The notes under the pieces were generated by a model that saw only the letters and a list, made by a program, of their open reading frames with translations, was not told the DNA's origin and searched no databases. Shown here piece after piece: positions 7,046 through 16,373 of a stretch of DNA of 33,461 nucleotides. The translations under genes and the position numbers were made by a program. Origin of the DNA: Nitrosomonas sp. Nm51 (GTDB taxonomy: Bacteria > Pseudomonadota > Gammaproteobacteria > Burkholderiales > Nitrosomonadaceae); NCBI RefSeq assembly GCF_900111165.1, contig NZ_FOGH01000026.1, forward strand, positions 1-33,461. Reading direction: 5' to 3'. Each line of letters starts with the position of its first letter. The stretch's first letter is position 1.

Positions 7046-7507
7046 TTAAATTCCCTCCAAGATTGACATGAAATCCTAAGCCATTGAGCAAAAGCGTTTA
7101 AATGGCTTAAGAAACCGAATCGAAAGTCGCATATGCAACGCCTTTCGATTAAACCCCGGAACTGAACAAAAAACCAATCCAGCTCCGGGGCAAAACGTAA
7201 CGTAAAACGCCCGGCATCATAATCTGAAACAAACGTCACTCCCTGTGAGTTTTCCCACATTATTCTGAACAATTTATCGTTTATGGACAGTCAATCCGGG
7301 ATGTGAGGATCCACGCATCATTCGCAGTCCGATTGCTATATCGTTCGGCTCCGGTTTCATCAAAATGAAACGATGCAGCTGTATCTTTCCGCTTGCGCAA
7401 TTCGGCACGAGTTTAAAAGCTGTTTATTACATATGTAGAACACTATTATATAATAATATAAATGATTATTGTTATCATTTATATTATTGTTATATAAGAA
7501 GGCTATC
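7046..7507. other. Divergent intergenic region between two propeller genes
   Basis: About 460 bases separate the two divergent propeller genes. A minus-strand frame at 7042-7272 overlaps the propeller ATG by four bases, but its product (MFRIMWENSQGVTF...) has no recognisable fold and I do not call it a gene. The AT-rich palindrome at 7452-7488 is the main regulatory candidate. Confidence 0.5.
7452..7488. promoter_or_regulatory. Fur-box-like palindromic operator
   Basis: AATAATATAAATGAT (7452-7466) and ATCATTTATATTATT (7474-7488) are exact reverse complements around a 7-base centre. The core AATGATTATTGTTATCATT resembles the NATWAT-repeat pattern of Fur boxes. It ends 19 bases before the ATG of the plus-strand propeller gene, a position where repressor binding would block transcription or translation. 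The regulator could be Fur or another metal-responsive protein; the identity is inferred. Confidence 0.55.
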
Positions 7508-8599
7508 ATGAGTAAGCATTGGATCACTATCATCCTGACCGGTCTTTTCACTTCAATCTCCGCAACACCCACTTTCGGGTCTCAAATTTCTATCGTTGGC
7601 AGAATTCAATCCGAGTACAGCCACATCGAGATTGAAGATTTTTCCAGCCAGTCCACAATAAATAATCCGACTTTTTTCTCTATCGGCGACTCGCCATCGC
7701 ATGTTATGACAATACCGAACAATGACAATATCACCGTGGCCATTAATGGCGAAAACAGGGTGGTGACCATTCCGGCTGGCACGACGACGCCGGTGTCAAG
7801 CATCTCCACGCAAATGCCTGGCCAGATTCCAGCAAACCCACATGGTCACTGGATTACGCCGGAAGGAAAAATCGTTACACCGAACATCAACACATCGGAT
7901 ACCGGTTTCTATGACGGCAATTCCGGACAGATCCTGGCACGTCCGGCCGCTGGTGGAAATTTCCCGCACGGGCCGCATCCAATTGCGATTGGCGTCGGTA
8001 ATAACAGAGTTTACGCTGCTAACCTGCTGGATCATTCTTTGAATGTTTATGACTTTGACGGTAACCCGGTTCCGGTAGCTACAAACGGCGGCAAGCCGTA
8101 CATCAACCTGATTGCTGGTTATAATCCCGTAACAGGCGAAGGCGCGGCAAATTCCGGAATTTTACCGATTCAGACACCAGTTGATCCGACCGGTCGAGTC
8201 GTGGTCACGGCAAATACAGGCGGCACCATCACCGTTGTCGACACCAGCTCTGATACGGTCGTGGCCATATTACCTTGCGACCCCGGCTGTCATGGCGTCA
8301 ATTTCGGTGCCAAAGCCGGTGGAGGTTATTATGCCTATGTCAGCAGTAAATTTTCCAACAGGCTGATTGTGGTCGACACTGACCCTAATGGCGACGGCAA
8401 TTTCTCCGATGCTACTGTTGCCGGCACAATCTCCATGGCAGACAACACTGCAGCTACGGATGACGCTGTAGTAAGCCTGGCAGGCATGGGGGGCCAGGGT
8501 GTGTTGGCAATTCCCAACGTGTATAACGGCTGGGTACAGAACCTGCCGTCAGGATGGCAGGCCGGCCTGACAGATGCGCAAAAAAATGCTGCGCCTTAA
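7508..8599 (+). CDS. Secreted YVTN-type beta-propeller protein
   Basis: The ATG at 7508 has a good ribosome site (AGAAGG, 7497-7502); the frame also extends upstream to a TTG at 7469, which lies in the palindrome and is unlikely. The 363-residue product has a signal peptide (MSKHWITIILTGLFTSISA) and about six YVTN-like blades, for example RVYAANLLDHSLNVYDF, VVVTANTGGTITVVD and YAYVSSKFSNRLIVVD. Histidines open several blades: SHVMTIP (His65), NPHGHWITP (His112/114), FPHGPHPIAI (His154/157) and CDPGCHGVNF (His262, with Cys257 and Cys261). A calcium-like loop DTDPNGDGNFSD lies near residues 290-301. It is divergent from the SCO/propeller operon. Function unknown; metal binding or surface scaffold are options. 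Confidence 0.75.
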   Translation: MSKHWITIILTGLFTSISATPTFGSQISIVGRIQSEYSHIEIEDFSSQSTINNPTFFSIGDSPSHVMTIPNNDNITVAINGENRVVTIPAGTTTPVSSISTQMPGQIPANPHGHWITPEGKIVTPNINTSDTGFYDGNSGQILARPAAGGNFPHGPHPIAIGVGNNRVYAANLLDHSLNVYDFDGNPVPVATNGGKPYINLIAGYNPVTGEGAANSGILPIQTPVDPTGRVVVTANTGGTITVVDTSSDTVVAILPCDPGCHGVNFGAKAGGGYYAYVSSKFSNRLIVVDTDPNGDGNFSDATVAGTISMADNTAATDDAVVSLAGMGGQGVLAIPNVYNGWVQNLPSGWQAGLTDAQKNAAP

Positions 8600-8646
8600 A
8601 CAAACTGACCGTAAATTGCGTCATCAGATAATAATCTGGCATTTCT

Positions 8647-8688
8647 GATAAAAAACTGTGCATCAACACAGATGCACGGTTTTTTATC
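8647..8688. terminator. Bidirectional rho-independent terminator
   Basis: GATAAAAAACTGTGCATC (8647-8664) pairs with GATGCACGGTTTTTTATC (8671-8688) with one G-U pair and a 6-base loop. The A-run on one side and T-run on the other let it work both ways, closing the plus-strand propeller gene and, from the other side, the minus-strand gene ending at 8784. Confidence 0.85.
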
Positions 8689-8783
8689 AACAACGGGGAT
8701 CAGCACTACTACCAAACCGGTCCAACCAGCCCTTATATTCCGTTTAATCCATCAATGCATGAATACAAACCGCATAATCAGTC

Positions 8784-9284
8784 TTATTCGTAGCGCAAAA
8801 ATTCCTCGGCCAATGCATCGTCCCCATGCCGGTCAATCAATGCTTCGATTTCCTCGAGCAACGCATCGTCCTCGTCTTCATCCAGCACCCCATCTCCTAC
8901 CAGTCTTGCCGGCAGACCCATTGCGATTGCTTCTCTGATTGTTTCCAGTGTCGGCGGATTGTCCTGATCCCTGCTGTTAATCACCGCCTCGATCACCCGT
9001 GTCATGGGCTCGCTGGCGCTGTTTTGCACGAAATCATTTGCCAATGCCGTTTCGCCAAATTCTTCAATCAATGCATCCAGTTCGTCGAGCAATGAGTCAT
9101 TAATATCAAAGTGGTGGATGTGTTCCGTCTCGGTAAATGCCGCTGAAAGCATGTCGGTCAAATAATCCCGCACCAAAGCCAGCGTGACATATTCGTCGGG
9201 CTCTACCATATTCAAACGGTTTTCAATCAAAGCGGAGAGATTGGGACTTACGCGTGTAGATACATCAATTGGATTACGGATCAT
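8784..9284 (-). CDS. Acidic hypothetical protein with two internal repeats
   Basis: This 166-residue, very acidic protein has no signal peptide, so it is probably cytoplasmic. It is built of two related halves. Residues 64-86 (LLDELDALIEEFGETALAND) and 141-163 (LLEEIEALIDRHGDDALAEE) are clearly the same helix-turn-helix-like unit, and the segments before them (SALIENRLN..., TRVIEAVIN...) also align loosely. I do not recognise the family. It is a single-gene unit between the propeller terminator and tyrS. The helical pattern suggests a small protein-binding or adaptor role, which is a guess. Confidence 0.7.
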   Translation of the reverse strand: MIRNPIDVSTRVSPNLSALIENRLNMVEPDEYVTLALVRDYLTDMLSAAFTETEHIHHFDINDSLLDELDALIEEFGETALANDFVQNSASEPMTRVIEAVINSRDQDNPPTLETIREAIAMGLPARLVGDGVLDEDEDDALLEEIEALIDRHGDDALAEEFLRYE

Positions 9285-9454
9285 GGCTTTTCCTTACAGT
9301 TAGTAGATAAGCATTCGAGTGTTATCAGGTTATCGGACAATGTACATAAGAACGAATCTGCCGAATAAAATAATTATAAAAAACATGGTCTGCGGCAAGC
9401 TACAAAAAAACAATCGCCGATGGAGACACTGTGCATACACGCCACTTTCTCACT

Positions 9455-9486
9455 TGTATTTACCTTTTTTTGTATTTACCTTTTTA
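9455..9486. repeat. 16-bp tandem duplication upstream of tyrS end
   Basis: TGTATTTACCTTTTTT (9455-9470) is followed directly by a second copy at 9471-9486 with one change at its last base. It lies in the 248-base gap between the acidic-protein gene and tyrS, in which nothing else was recognised. Confidence 0.6.
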
Positions 9487-9532
9487 TCAGCCTTGACTGT
9501 CTCGAAAACGTTTTCAGCGACCTGTAAAAGCT

Positions 9533-10735
9533 TCATGCTGTCGTTATCCTGGCAAATTTCCGCTTGCCGACCTGCACGACAATTGTTTCTTTAAGCTGTA
9601 TTTCTCTCGATTTATCCTCGACCTTTTCCCCATTCACTCGGACAGCGCCCTGATCTATCATACGCAGCGACTCGCTCGTGCTTGCGGTAAGCCCGGCCTG
9701 TTTCATGAGTAATGTCAGCCGGACAGCCTCGCCATCGATCCGGACAGTTTTTTCTGGCATATCGTCAGGAAGTGCACCGCGTTTAAACCGCGTTTCAAAA
9801 TCAACCAATGCCGACTCCGCCGCATTCCTGCTGTGAAAGCGGGCGACAATTTCCTGTGCAAAGATAACTTTGATATCTCTTGGATTCCGTCCTGCTGCAA
9901 CTTCCTGCCGCCATTTCCGAACAGTTTCTGGCGGTTCGGATGACAATAATTCAATATAACGCCACATCAACTGATCTGAAACCGACATCAATTTACCAAA
10001 AATTTCTTTTGGGTTTTCTGTAATGCCGACATAGTTCTTAAGCGACTTGGACATTTTATTGATACCATCCAGACCTTCCAGCAAGGGCATGGTGAGAATG
10101 CATTGCTGGGACTGGCCAAAATGCTTTTGCAGTTCGCGCCCCACCAGCAGATTAAATTTCTGATCCGTTCCGCCCAATTCCAGATCGGCTTTCAGCGCGA
10201 CTGAATCGTAACCCTGAACCAGCGGATATAAGAACTCGTGAATTGCAATGGACTGATTGCCATGATAACGCTTTTCGAAATCATCACGTTCCAGCATCCG
10301 CGCTACGGTATAAGCCGATGCCAGCCGGATCAGATCTGCTGCACCGAACTTGTCCATCCAAACGGAATTAAACACGATTTCTGTCTGTTCAGGATGCAGT
10401 ATCTTGAATACCTGGTCTGTATAAGACCGGGCGTTTTCAGCTACTTCTTCACGTGTCAGCGGCGGGCGCGTGGTATTTTTACCGCTGGGATCACCGATCA
10501 TACCGGTAAAGTCACCGATTAAAAACAACACATGATGTCCAAGTTCTTGCAATTGCCGCATTTTATTCAGCAAAACTGCATGGCCAAGATGCAGATCCGG
10601 CGCAGTGGGATCAAATCCTGCCTTTACCCGTAACGGCTTGCCAGTACCCAGTTTGCTTTCCAGTTCCTTTTCTATCAATAACTCATGGCTACCGTACTTG
10701 ATTTTTTCTATCTGCTGATTGACTGTTTTATTCAC
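9533..10735 (-). CDS. tyrS: Tyrosyl-tRNA synthetase
   Basis: The 400-residue protein attaches tyrosine to tRNA-Tyr in the cytoplasm. It has the class I HIGH motif as HLGH (residues 49-52) in [16 protein letters not shown], the KMSKS loop at 227-231 ([12 protein letters not shown]), and a C-terminal S4 RNA-binding domain (about 335-400, [20 protein letters not shown]). Length and motif order fit the bacterial TyrZ-like subclass. The start codon is GTG (10733-10735) with only a weak ribosome site. It diverges from the M23 peptidase gene, as in many betaproteobacteria. Confidence 0.97.
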   Translation of the reverse strand: MNKTVNQQIEKIKYGSHELLIEKELESKLGTGKPLRVKAGFDPTAPDLHLGHAVLLNKMRQLQELGHHVLFLIGDFTGMIGDPSGKNTTRPPLTREEVAENARSYTDQVFKILHPEQTEIVFNSVWMDKFGAADLIRLASAYTVARMLERDDFEKRYHGNQSIAIHEFLYPLVQGYDSVALKADLELGGTDQKFNLLVGRELQKHFGQSQQCILTMPLLEGLDGINKMSKSLKNYVGITENPKEIFGKLMSVSDQLMWRYIELLSSEPPETVRKWRQEVAAGRNPRDIKVIFAQEIVARFHSRNAAESALVDFETRFKRGALPDDMPEKTVRIDGEAVRLTLLMKQAGLTASTSESLRMIDQGAVRVNGEKVEDKSREIQLKETIVVQVGKRKFARITTA

Positions 10736-10914
10736 AACTTAATTTTTAACAAATAATTTCAATCTGGTCTCACAACCCCCTAAATGCTTAATTCTACTAC
10801 ACCTGTATAGTGTACTTAGGTACAATGTTTTTAATTTATCGTGTTAGAATTAACATTAATAGGCAACATGATGTGAATTGAATCAATATGAACGAAAGGG
10901 AGGAACCGTCCCAT

Positions 10915-12255
10915 ATGCGATTTATGCCGATACGCAACAAATCAAGGATTCTAGCTCAAAAATCATCCGGACTGACCAAAAAAACGCTCCGCTGGCTAAT
11001 TACCATATCAACCATACCATTATTTGGATTTGTCACCGCATTCGGCATCGCGCCTCATTCACCCTCACTTCACGACGTCGAGATTAAAGAAGTCGTGCGC
11101 GATTTGTATCTGCCCGAGGTATTGCCTGAATTAAACGCCACCTCAGAACAGTCATTCTGGCGGCAGGAGACCATACGCCGCGGCGACACCATTGCCGCCA
11201 TCCTGGGCCGTCTCGATGTCAATCAGCATGATAAGCAGGATTTTCTGCGCACGGCACGCGACAGCCGTGCAATGCGCCGGTTACAGCCCGGCAAAACCAT
11301 TTACGCACAAACAACTGCAGATGGCGGTTTGTTAACGCTGCGCTATTTCTTCGGCAAGGAAGAACTGTTTCTGATGGAAAAAACGGAACAGGCGTTCAAG
11401 ATGTCCGAGCAGAAAATTGAACTTGAATCGCAGATACAGATGAAATCAGGTACTGTCAACAGCTCGCTGTTTGCCGCAACTGACAAAGCGGGTATTCCCA
11501 ACAATATCGCCGCTCAAATGATCGATATTCTGGCGTCCGAGATTGATTTTCACCGCGATCTGCGCCAGGGGGACCGTTTTACCGTTGTTTATGAAACGTT
11601 AATCGACGGCGGTGGCGGAACCGCCAAAACAGGCAAGGTCGTCGCTGTCGAATTCACCAATCAGCGCAAAACTTACCAGGCAATTTATTTCCAGTCATCC
11701 AATGGCGACTCCGGTTATTATACGCCCGAAGGGGAAAGTCTGCGCAAAGCCTTTTTAAAAGCGCCGCTTGAGTTTTCACGCATCAGTTCCGGTTTCACGA
11801 ATGCGCGCTTTCATCCTGTACTTAAAAAATGGCGCGCGCACAAGGGTATTGATTATGCAGCCCCAACCGGAACACCGGTGAAGGCAACCGCCAATGGCAA
11901 AGTAACATTCGCCGGTACCCAGCGAGGATATGGCAAGCTCATCATCATTAAGCATGATGACCAATACGAAACCGCTTATGGACATTTATCAGGCTTTGCC
12001 AAAAGACTTGGCAACGGCACGCGCGTCAGCCAAGGTGACGTTATTGATTACGTGGGCATGACTGGCATGGCAACCGGCCCGCATCTGCATTACGAATTAC
12101 GCGTCAATGGCGTGCAACGTGATCCGTCAAAAATAGCCTTGCCGACAGCAACGCCAATCGCAAAAAAAGATTTGCCCGCTTTTCAGAATCAGGCCGAATC
12201 GTTACTTTCCCGTCTGGATATCATGCGAAATCTTCATCTCGCTTCGAACGACTAG
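10915..12255 (+). CDS. M23 family peptidoglycan endopeptidase (MepM-like)
   Basis: This protein has a cytoplasmic tail, one membrane anchor (about residues 26-46, LRWLITISTIPLFGFVTAFG), a LysM/OapA-like region (IRRGDTIAAILGRLDV) and a C-terminal M23 (LytM) domain. Zinc and catalytic residues are visible: HKGID (His309, Asp313), YGHLS (His357) and HLHYEL (His390, His392), numbered from the start chosen here. All are intact, so it should cut peptide cross-links in periplasmic peptidoglycan. I prefer the ATG at 10915, which has AAAGGGAGG at 10895-10903; an in-frame ATG at 10888 has no ribosome site. anmK follows, matching a common betaproteobacterial order, so hydrolysis and recycling of wall material are linked. 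Confidence 0.92.
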   Translation: MRFMPIRNKSRILAQKSSGLTKKTLRWLITISTIPLFGFVTAFGIAPHSPSLHDVEIKEVVRDLYLPEVLPELNATSEQSFWRQETIRRGDTIAAILGRLDVNQHDKQDFLRTARDSRAMRRLQPGKTIYAQTTADGGLLTLRYFFGKEELFLMEKTEQAFKMSEQKIELESQIQMKSGTVNSSLFAATDKAGIPNNIAAQMIDILASEIDFHRDLRQGDRFTVVYETLIDGGGGTAKTGKVVAVEFTNQRKTYQAIYFQSSNGDSGYYTPEGESLRKAFLKAPLEFSRISSGFTNARFHPVLKKWRAHKGIDYAAPTGTPVKATANGKVTFAGTQRGYGKLIIIKHDDQYETAYGHLSGFAKRLGNGTRVSQGDVIDYVGMTGMATGPHLHYELRVNGVQRDPSKIALPTATPIAKKDLPAFQNQAESLLSRLDIMRNLHLASND

Positions 12256-12400
12256 CTGATTGTTGCAGCAGCTATACAAAATATATACAAGTTCAGGGAA
12301 GATTAAGTGGCAAAAACATCGCATTGCTAGCGTCTGCTTAAAATGCTGTTAGGACTTATATATATATGTTATGCCCATGCTTTTTAGGATGAGCTAATTC

Positions 12401-13498
12401 TTGGAGTCTGCTTATTATATCGGCATTATGTCCGGCACCAGTCTGGATGGCGTCGATGCCGTACTGATTGATTTCGGAACGGAAAAGCATTCGCTTGTAA
12501 AAACCTTTTTTCTTCCTTACGATAATGCAATTAAATCAAAATTACTCGCGCTACATCATTCCAGCAACGATGAGTTGAATACAGCTGCATTGCTTAGCAA
12601 CCAGCTGGCACGCATTTACGTAACCGCGGTCGAGAGTCTTCTACGAGACAGCACCGTATCAGCGCAGGATATAATGGCAATCGGATGCCATGGACAAACA
12701 GTCCGGCATTGCCCCGAAATCAACGGGGGCTACACTATACAGCTTGTCAATGCCGCGTTATTAACCGAGTTGACCGGCATTACCGTTGTTTCCGACTTCA
12801 GAAACCGCGATCTCGCCGCTGGAGGTCAGGGCGCACCGCTGGTCCCCGCCTTTCATCAGGCAGCGTTTATGCATTCGGATCAACGTCGTGTCATTGTCAA
12901 TATTGGCGGCATCGCCAACTTGACCTATCTCGACCCATTTGGAGAAGTTAGTGGATTTGACTGCGGTCCGGGTAACATGCTCATGGACGCATGGTGTCAG
13001 CTGCATACAGGAAAACCCTATGATGATAATGGCAATTGGGCGGCAACGGGCCGTTTCATTCCGTCTCTACTCGAGAAGTTTCTTTCTGAAGACTTCTTTT
13101 CCACCCCTCCGCCAAAAAGCACAGGTAGAGACCTGTTCAATTTTAAATGGCTGGAAAGCCATTTACAGGACGAACAGCCTGAAGATGTGCAAGCAACGCT
13201 GATGCAGTTATCAGTAACGTCTATTTCACAAGCGATACAGACATTTTATCCGGAAACAGACGAAGCCTACTTATGCGGTGGCGGTGCGCACAATTTATAT
13301 TTGGTAAATCAATTGAAAAAAAATCTTTCCGTCAAGAAAATTGCGTTGACCGATGAACTTGGCATACCTGCAGACTGGGTCGAAGCAAGCGCTTTTGCCT
13401 GGCTGGCCCGCCAAACAATTTTGAAGCAACCGGGAAACTTACCCGCTGCCACCGGTGCAAAAGGACAACGGATTCTGGGTGCCATCCATCCCGCATGA
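12401..13498 (+). CDS. anmK: Anhydro-N-acetylmuramic acid kinase
   Basis: This 365-residue cytoplasmic kinase converts 1,6-anhydro-MurNAc from wall turnover into MurNAc-6-phosphate with ring opening, using ATP. The family phosphate-binding motif IMSGTSLDGVDAVL is at residues 9-22; further signatures are IGCHGQTVRHCP, RDLAAGGQGAPLVPAFH, NIGGIANLTYL and FDCGPGNMLMDAW. Length is normal. The start is a TTG at 12401 with AGGATGAG just upstream (12386-12393); the next ATG (12428) would remove part of the fold. It follows the M23 peptidase by 145 bases and shares its direction. Confidence 0.95.
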   Translation: MESAYYIGIMSGTSLDGVDAVLIDFGTEKHSLVKTFFLPYDNAIKSKLLALHHSSNDELNTAALLSNQLARIYVTAVESLLRDSTVSAQDIMAIGCHGQTVRHCPEINGGYTIQLVNAALLTELTGITVVSDFRNRDLAAGGQGAPLVPAFHQAAFMHSDQRRVIVNIGGIANLTYLDPFGEVSGFDCGPGNMLMDAWCQLHTGKPYDDNGNWAATGRFIPSLLEKFLSEDFFSTPPPKSTGRDLFNFKWLESHLQDEQPEDVQATLMQLSVTSISQAIQTFYPETDEAYLCGGGAHNLYLVNQLKKNLSVKKIALTDELGIPADWVEASAFAWLARQTILKQPGNLPAATGAKGQRILGAIHPA

Positions 13499-13533
13499 TT
13501 GACGTGGAGTGTATAGATGAAAAAGATTAAATC

Positions 13534-13881
13534 CTAAACAGAAAACGAAGAACCGCACCCACACGTACTGGATGCACCCGGATTCTTGATGACAAACTGA
13601 GCTCCCTGTATGTTTTCCTCATAATCAATTTCAGCTCCCATCAGATACTGGAAACTCATTGAATCGACGAGCAACTGCACGCCATTTTTTTCCATAACCA
13701 TATCGTCTTCGTTGACCGACTCATCGAATGTGAAACCATACTGAAACCCGGAACAACCACCGCCACTAACAAAGACTCTTAATTTAAGCGCCTGATTACC
13801 TTCTTCTATAATTAACTGTTTGACCTTGTTTGCAGCGTTCTCGGTGAACAGGATGGGTGAATTTTCTGTAGTACTAGACAT
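13534..13881 (-). CDS. erpA: Iron-sulfur cluster insertion protein ErpA
   Basis: This is an A-type carrier that passes Fe-S clusters to apo-enzymes. The 115-residue product has the three conserved ligand cysteines: Cys43 in [13 protein letters not shown], and Cys107/Cys109 in STCGCGSSF at the C-terminus. ErpA rather than IscA or SufA is favoured by the N-terminal region ([16 protein letters not shown]) and by the genomic place beside anmK and argC in betaproteobacteria. An in-frame ATG at 13899 would add six residues; I prefer the one at 13881, which fits the family's start. It is convergent with anmK, with a 35-base gap. Confidence 0.93.
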   Translation of the reverse strand: MSSTTENSPILFTENAANKVKQLIIEEGNQALKLRVFVSGGGCSGFQYGFTFDESVNEDDMVMEKNGVQLLVDSMSFQYLMGAEIDYEENIQGAQFVIKNPGASSTCGCGSSFSV

Positions 13882-14047
13882 ACCAGCTTCAGCAATCATT
13901 TTTGCTCATACAAAGTTATTTGTTTATCAGATTGATAAGGAATCATCCTCACCTGGAAATTTTTCATTTCTTTATTTTTTTTGTTGATCATTCGTATATT
14001 TTCAGCATTTGTTTTCAGTTTAAGTCCACTTGAATTGTTGCAATCCA

Positions 14048-14458
14048 CTATTCAGATGCAGCCGGTATTAATGTGACCAGTTTCTCGGACTGAAGTTTAT
14101 CTTGATGAATCATTTTTCCATCGACAGAAGCGCCCAGTTTGACTTCGATTGAACCATAATACACATCTCCATGAATTTGTGCATTTTCCTGCAATTCGAG
14201 ATATCTGGACGCATGGATAGGTCCTTTTACTGTTCCATTAATGACTACATTAGCGGCTTGTATTTTCCCTTCAATATAACCGGCATTACTGAGTATTAAT
14301 GTGTGCTGCTCTCCATCTTCTGAGACAATATTTCCTTTGATATTCCCGTCTACCCGCAAACCGCCACTAAAACAGATATCACCCGTGATTTGTGTTTGCG
14401 CACCGATCAATGTATCAATGTGACTATGAAGTTTGGCTTTCTTTTTTTTTCCAAACAT
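14048..14458 (-). CDS. Bactofilin family cytoskeletal protein
   Basis: The 136-residue protein is a bactofilin (DUF583): a short basic N-terminus (MFGKKKKAK), then a right-handed beta-helix core with regular short strands (GAQTQITGDICFSGGLRVDGNIKGNIV, AGYIEGKIQAANVVINGTVKGPI). Bactofilins form filaments on the inner face of the membrane and position wall enzymes or polysaccharide machinery. The start is the ATG at 14458, with GAGGGAG just upstream; the frame reaches 14473 only through a GTG. It lies 14 bases after the stop of the coiled-coil membrane protein gene, so the two are cotranscribed. Confidence 0.92.
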   Translation of the reverse strand: MFGKKKKAKLHSHIDTLIGAQTQITGDICFSGGLRVDGNIKGNIVSEDGEQHTLILSNAGYIEGKIQAANVVINGTVKGPIHASRYLELQENAQIHGDVYYGSIEVKLGASVDGKMIHQDKLQSEKLVTLIPAASE

Positions 14459-14472
14459 AATTTTCTCCCTCA

Positions 14473-15219
14473 CTACGTAGGCTCAACAGTCTGGGTCAAC
14501 TTTGCCTGTGCATCGTTCTGTTCAAAAACCTGTACTTTCATGCTTTCTACAATCGCATCGGGCGGCACTTTAAACGATTCTTCTATTCTATGATAAAACT
14601 TAAAGCTTATCGAAAAACTTTGTTCAGCTTCTTTATTCGTCAACGATACCGTTTTTCTCTGATCATTTTGCCGAAGATTCACAAAAAATTTCAGGCTTCC
14701 TTTAAAATCTTGGGGCCGCTGTCCGCCCTGTACCATTGACACAGAATACCGATATACGCCGGATTTCGCATCTTTTTTCAGACTGAACTGGTGTATTGAA
14801 ATTCCATTGTCAATCTTTGTATTACCGGACATCACATGCTCGAAAAAATCGAGCTCTTCTTTCAATCTGTTATTTTCTTTACTAAGTGACCGGGTTTGCT
14901 TGGTCAAGTCTTCATTAGTCGTCTGAACAATCTGGAACTGCCTTGTCAATTCGGCAAGCTGCGTACATAATTGCGTCCGTTTTTTTTGCAAACATGTCGC
15001 CACATGGTACGGCTCGCTCAGCTTTGTCAATGATCCGGCATCGATTATACCTGCCGTTCTTCTGCCCGTTTCATACATACCCCAAGAGAGCATTAATATC
15101 AGCAAGCAGACCAGAACGATAGTCAGCAAACGAGCCCGCCATGGCACATAAGGACGAATAACTACACGTTCAGGCAATAATCCAGAGCTTGTTTTGAACC
15201 GTTTACTCACATTCAACAC
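14473..15219 (-). CDS. Membrane-anchored coiled-coil protein (DUF6776-like)
   Basis: This 248-residue protein has a short cytoplasmic N-terminus, one membrane helix (about 31-47, LLTIVLVCLLILMLSWG), a predicted coiled coil (about 75-130, QLAELTRQFQIVQTTNEDL, SLSKENNRLKEELDFFEHV) and a C-terminal beta-rich domain outside (FSLKKDAKSGVYRYSVSMVQ, GSLKFFVNL). It resembles a betaproteobacterial family of unknown function often found directly upstream of bactofilin; family naming is from memory. The layout suggests it links the bactofilin filament to the periplasm, which is an inference. argC precedes it by 22 bases. Confidence 0.78.
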   Translation of the reverse strand: MLNVSKRFKTSSGLLPERVVIRPYVPWRARLLTIVLVCLLILMLSWGMYETGRRTAGIIDAGSLTKLSEPYHVATCLQKKRTQLCTQLAELTRQFQIVQTTNEDLTKQTRSLSKENNRLKEELDFFEHVMSGNTKIDNGISIHQFSLKKDAKSGVYRYSVSMVQGGQRPQDFKGSLKFFVNLRQNDQRKTVSLTNKEAEQSFSISFKFYHRIEESFKVPPDAIVESMKVQVFEQNDAQAKLTQTVEPT

Positions 15220-15241
15220 TTACCGTCGAGCTGACAATGTA

Positions 15242-16276
15242 TTAAGGTATCAGTGGAATCTGGCTGATGCCCATTGTTTCTGGAAATCCAAACATAATAT
15301 TCATATTCTGCACTGCTTGTCCCGCTGCTCCTTTGACCAGATTGTCGGTAACCGACAGAATGACAACAGTATCACTATTTTGTGGTCTGTGCACAGCAAT
15401 ACGACAGATATTCGAGCCGCGCACCGATCTTGTCTCGGGGTGCTTTCCAGCCGGCAGTATATCCACAAACATCTCTTTCGCGTACCGTTCTTCAAATAAG
15501 GCCTGCAGATCGATTTTGCGCTTTTTGGTAAGCTTCGCATACAATGTCGCATGAATACCACGAATCATCGGCACCAGATGTGGCACAAATGTAAGACCGA
15601 CCGGCTTACCGGCGACTCTGTCTAATCCTTGTGTGATTTCGGGAAGATGCCGATGACCCGGAACACCATACGCTTTAAAATTATCGGATACCTCCGCCAG
15701 CAGCGTATGGACTTCCGCCTTCCTGCCTGCGCCGGACACACCTGATTTTACATCGGCAATCAGATGATTGATATCAACAATCCCGGCCTCAACCACTGGT
15801 AAAAAACCCAATTGCACAGCCGTTGGATAACACCCTGGATTAGCGACCAGATACGCATCTTTTACTTCGTCTCGATTTACCTCCGGCAAACCGTATACAG
15901 CCTGCGCCGCCAATTCGGGACACGCATGTTGCATGCCATACCATTTCTCCCACACAGGGATATCTTTTATGCGAAAATCCGCAGCCAGATCGATTATCTT
16001 CACACCCGCATCTATTAATGCCTCAGCTTGTTGCATCGCAATCCCATTGGGCGTTGCAAAGAAAACAAGGTCGCACTGATTGAGTTTTGATTCGGACAGA
16101 TCGCTGAATTTCAGATCAATATACCCTCTTAGGCTTGCAAAAAGTTCTGCAACTTCCAAGCCCGCCTCACTGCGCGATGTAATAGCAGTTATATTCACTT
16201 CAGGATGTTGGGCCAGAAACCGCAACAACTCCACACCTGTATAGCCTGTCCCGCCAACAATACCGACTTTAATCAT
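15242..16276 (-). CDS. argC: N-acetyl-gamma-glutamyl-phosphate reductase
   Basis: This is the third enzyme of arginine synthesis: NADPH reduction of N-acetylglutamyl phosphate to the semialdehyde. The NADP-binding motif [16 protein letters not shown] opens the protein (residues 4-19), and the catalytic Cys149 is in [15 protein letters not shown]; the His-containing [10 protein letters not shown] is also present. I set the start at the ATG 16276 (344 residues, normal for ArgC). The frame extends to 16357, but that extension crosses the rpsI terminator and is not conserved. It may be transcribed from its own promoter in the 16277-16323 gap or by read-through. Confidence 0.95.
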   Translation of the reverse strand: MIKVGIVGGTGYTGVELLRFLAQHPEVNITAITSRSEAGLEVAELFASLRGYIDLKFSDLSESKLNQCDLVFFATPNGIAMQQAEALIDAGVKIIDLAADFRIKDIPVWEKWYGMQHACPELAAQAVYGLPEVNRDEVKDAYLVANPGCYPTAVQLGFLPVVEAGIVDINHLIADVKSGVSGAGRKAEVHTLLAEVSDNFKAYGVPGHRHLPEITQGLDRVAGKPVGLTFVPHLVPMIRGIHATLYAKLTKKRKIDLQALFEERYAKEMFVDILPAGKHPETRSVRGSNICRIAVHRPQNSDTVVILSVTDNLVKGAAGQAVQNMNIMFGFPETMGISQIPLIP

Positions 16277-16323
16277 TTGATTCCAAATTTTCTTATTTAA
16301 ATTCCCTGTAAATATGATAAAAC

Positions 16324-16353
16324 AAAAAAGCCGCCATGAGCGGCGGCTTTTTT
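16324..16353 (-). terminator. Rho-independent terminator of rplM-rpsI
   Basis: AAAAAAGCCGCC (16324-16335) pairs with GGCGGCTTTTTT (16342-16353) around a short ATGAGC loop. It lies 20 bases beyond the rpsI stop on the minus strand and separates the ribosomal operon from argC. Confidence 0.9.
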
Positions 16354-16373
16354 GCAATCAATATGATAAGACC

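Noticed and set aside
7042..7272. Minus-strand 76-codon frame overlapping the propeller start by four bases
   Set aside because: The overlap looks operon-like, but the product has no recognisable fold or signal and no good ribosome site was seen.
9455..9486. Tandem repeat as a possible CRISPR or regulatory array
   Set aside because: Only two 16-base units without spacers; it is a simple local duplication.
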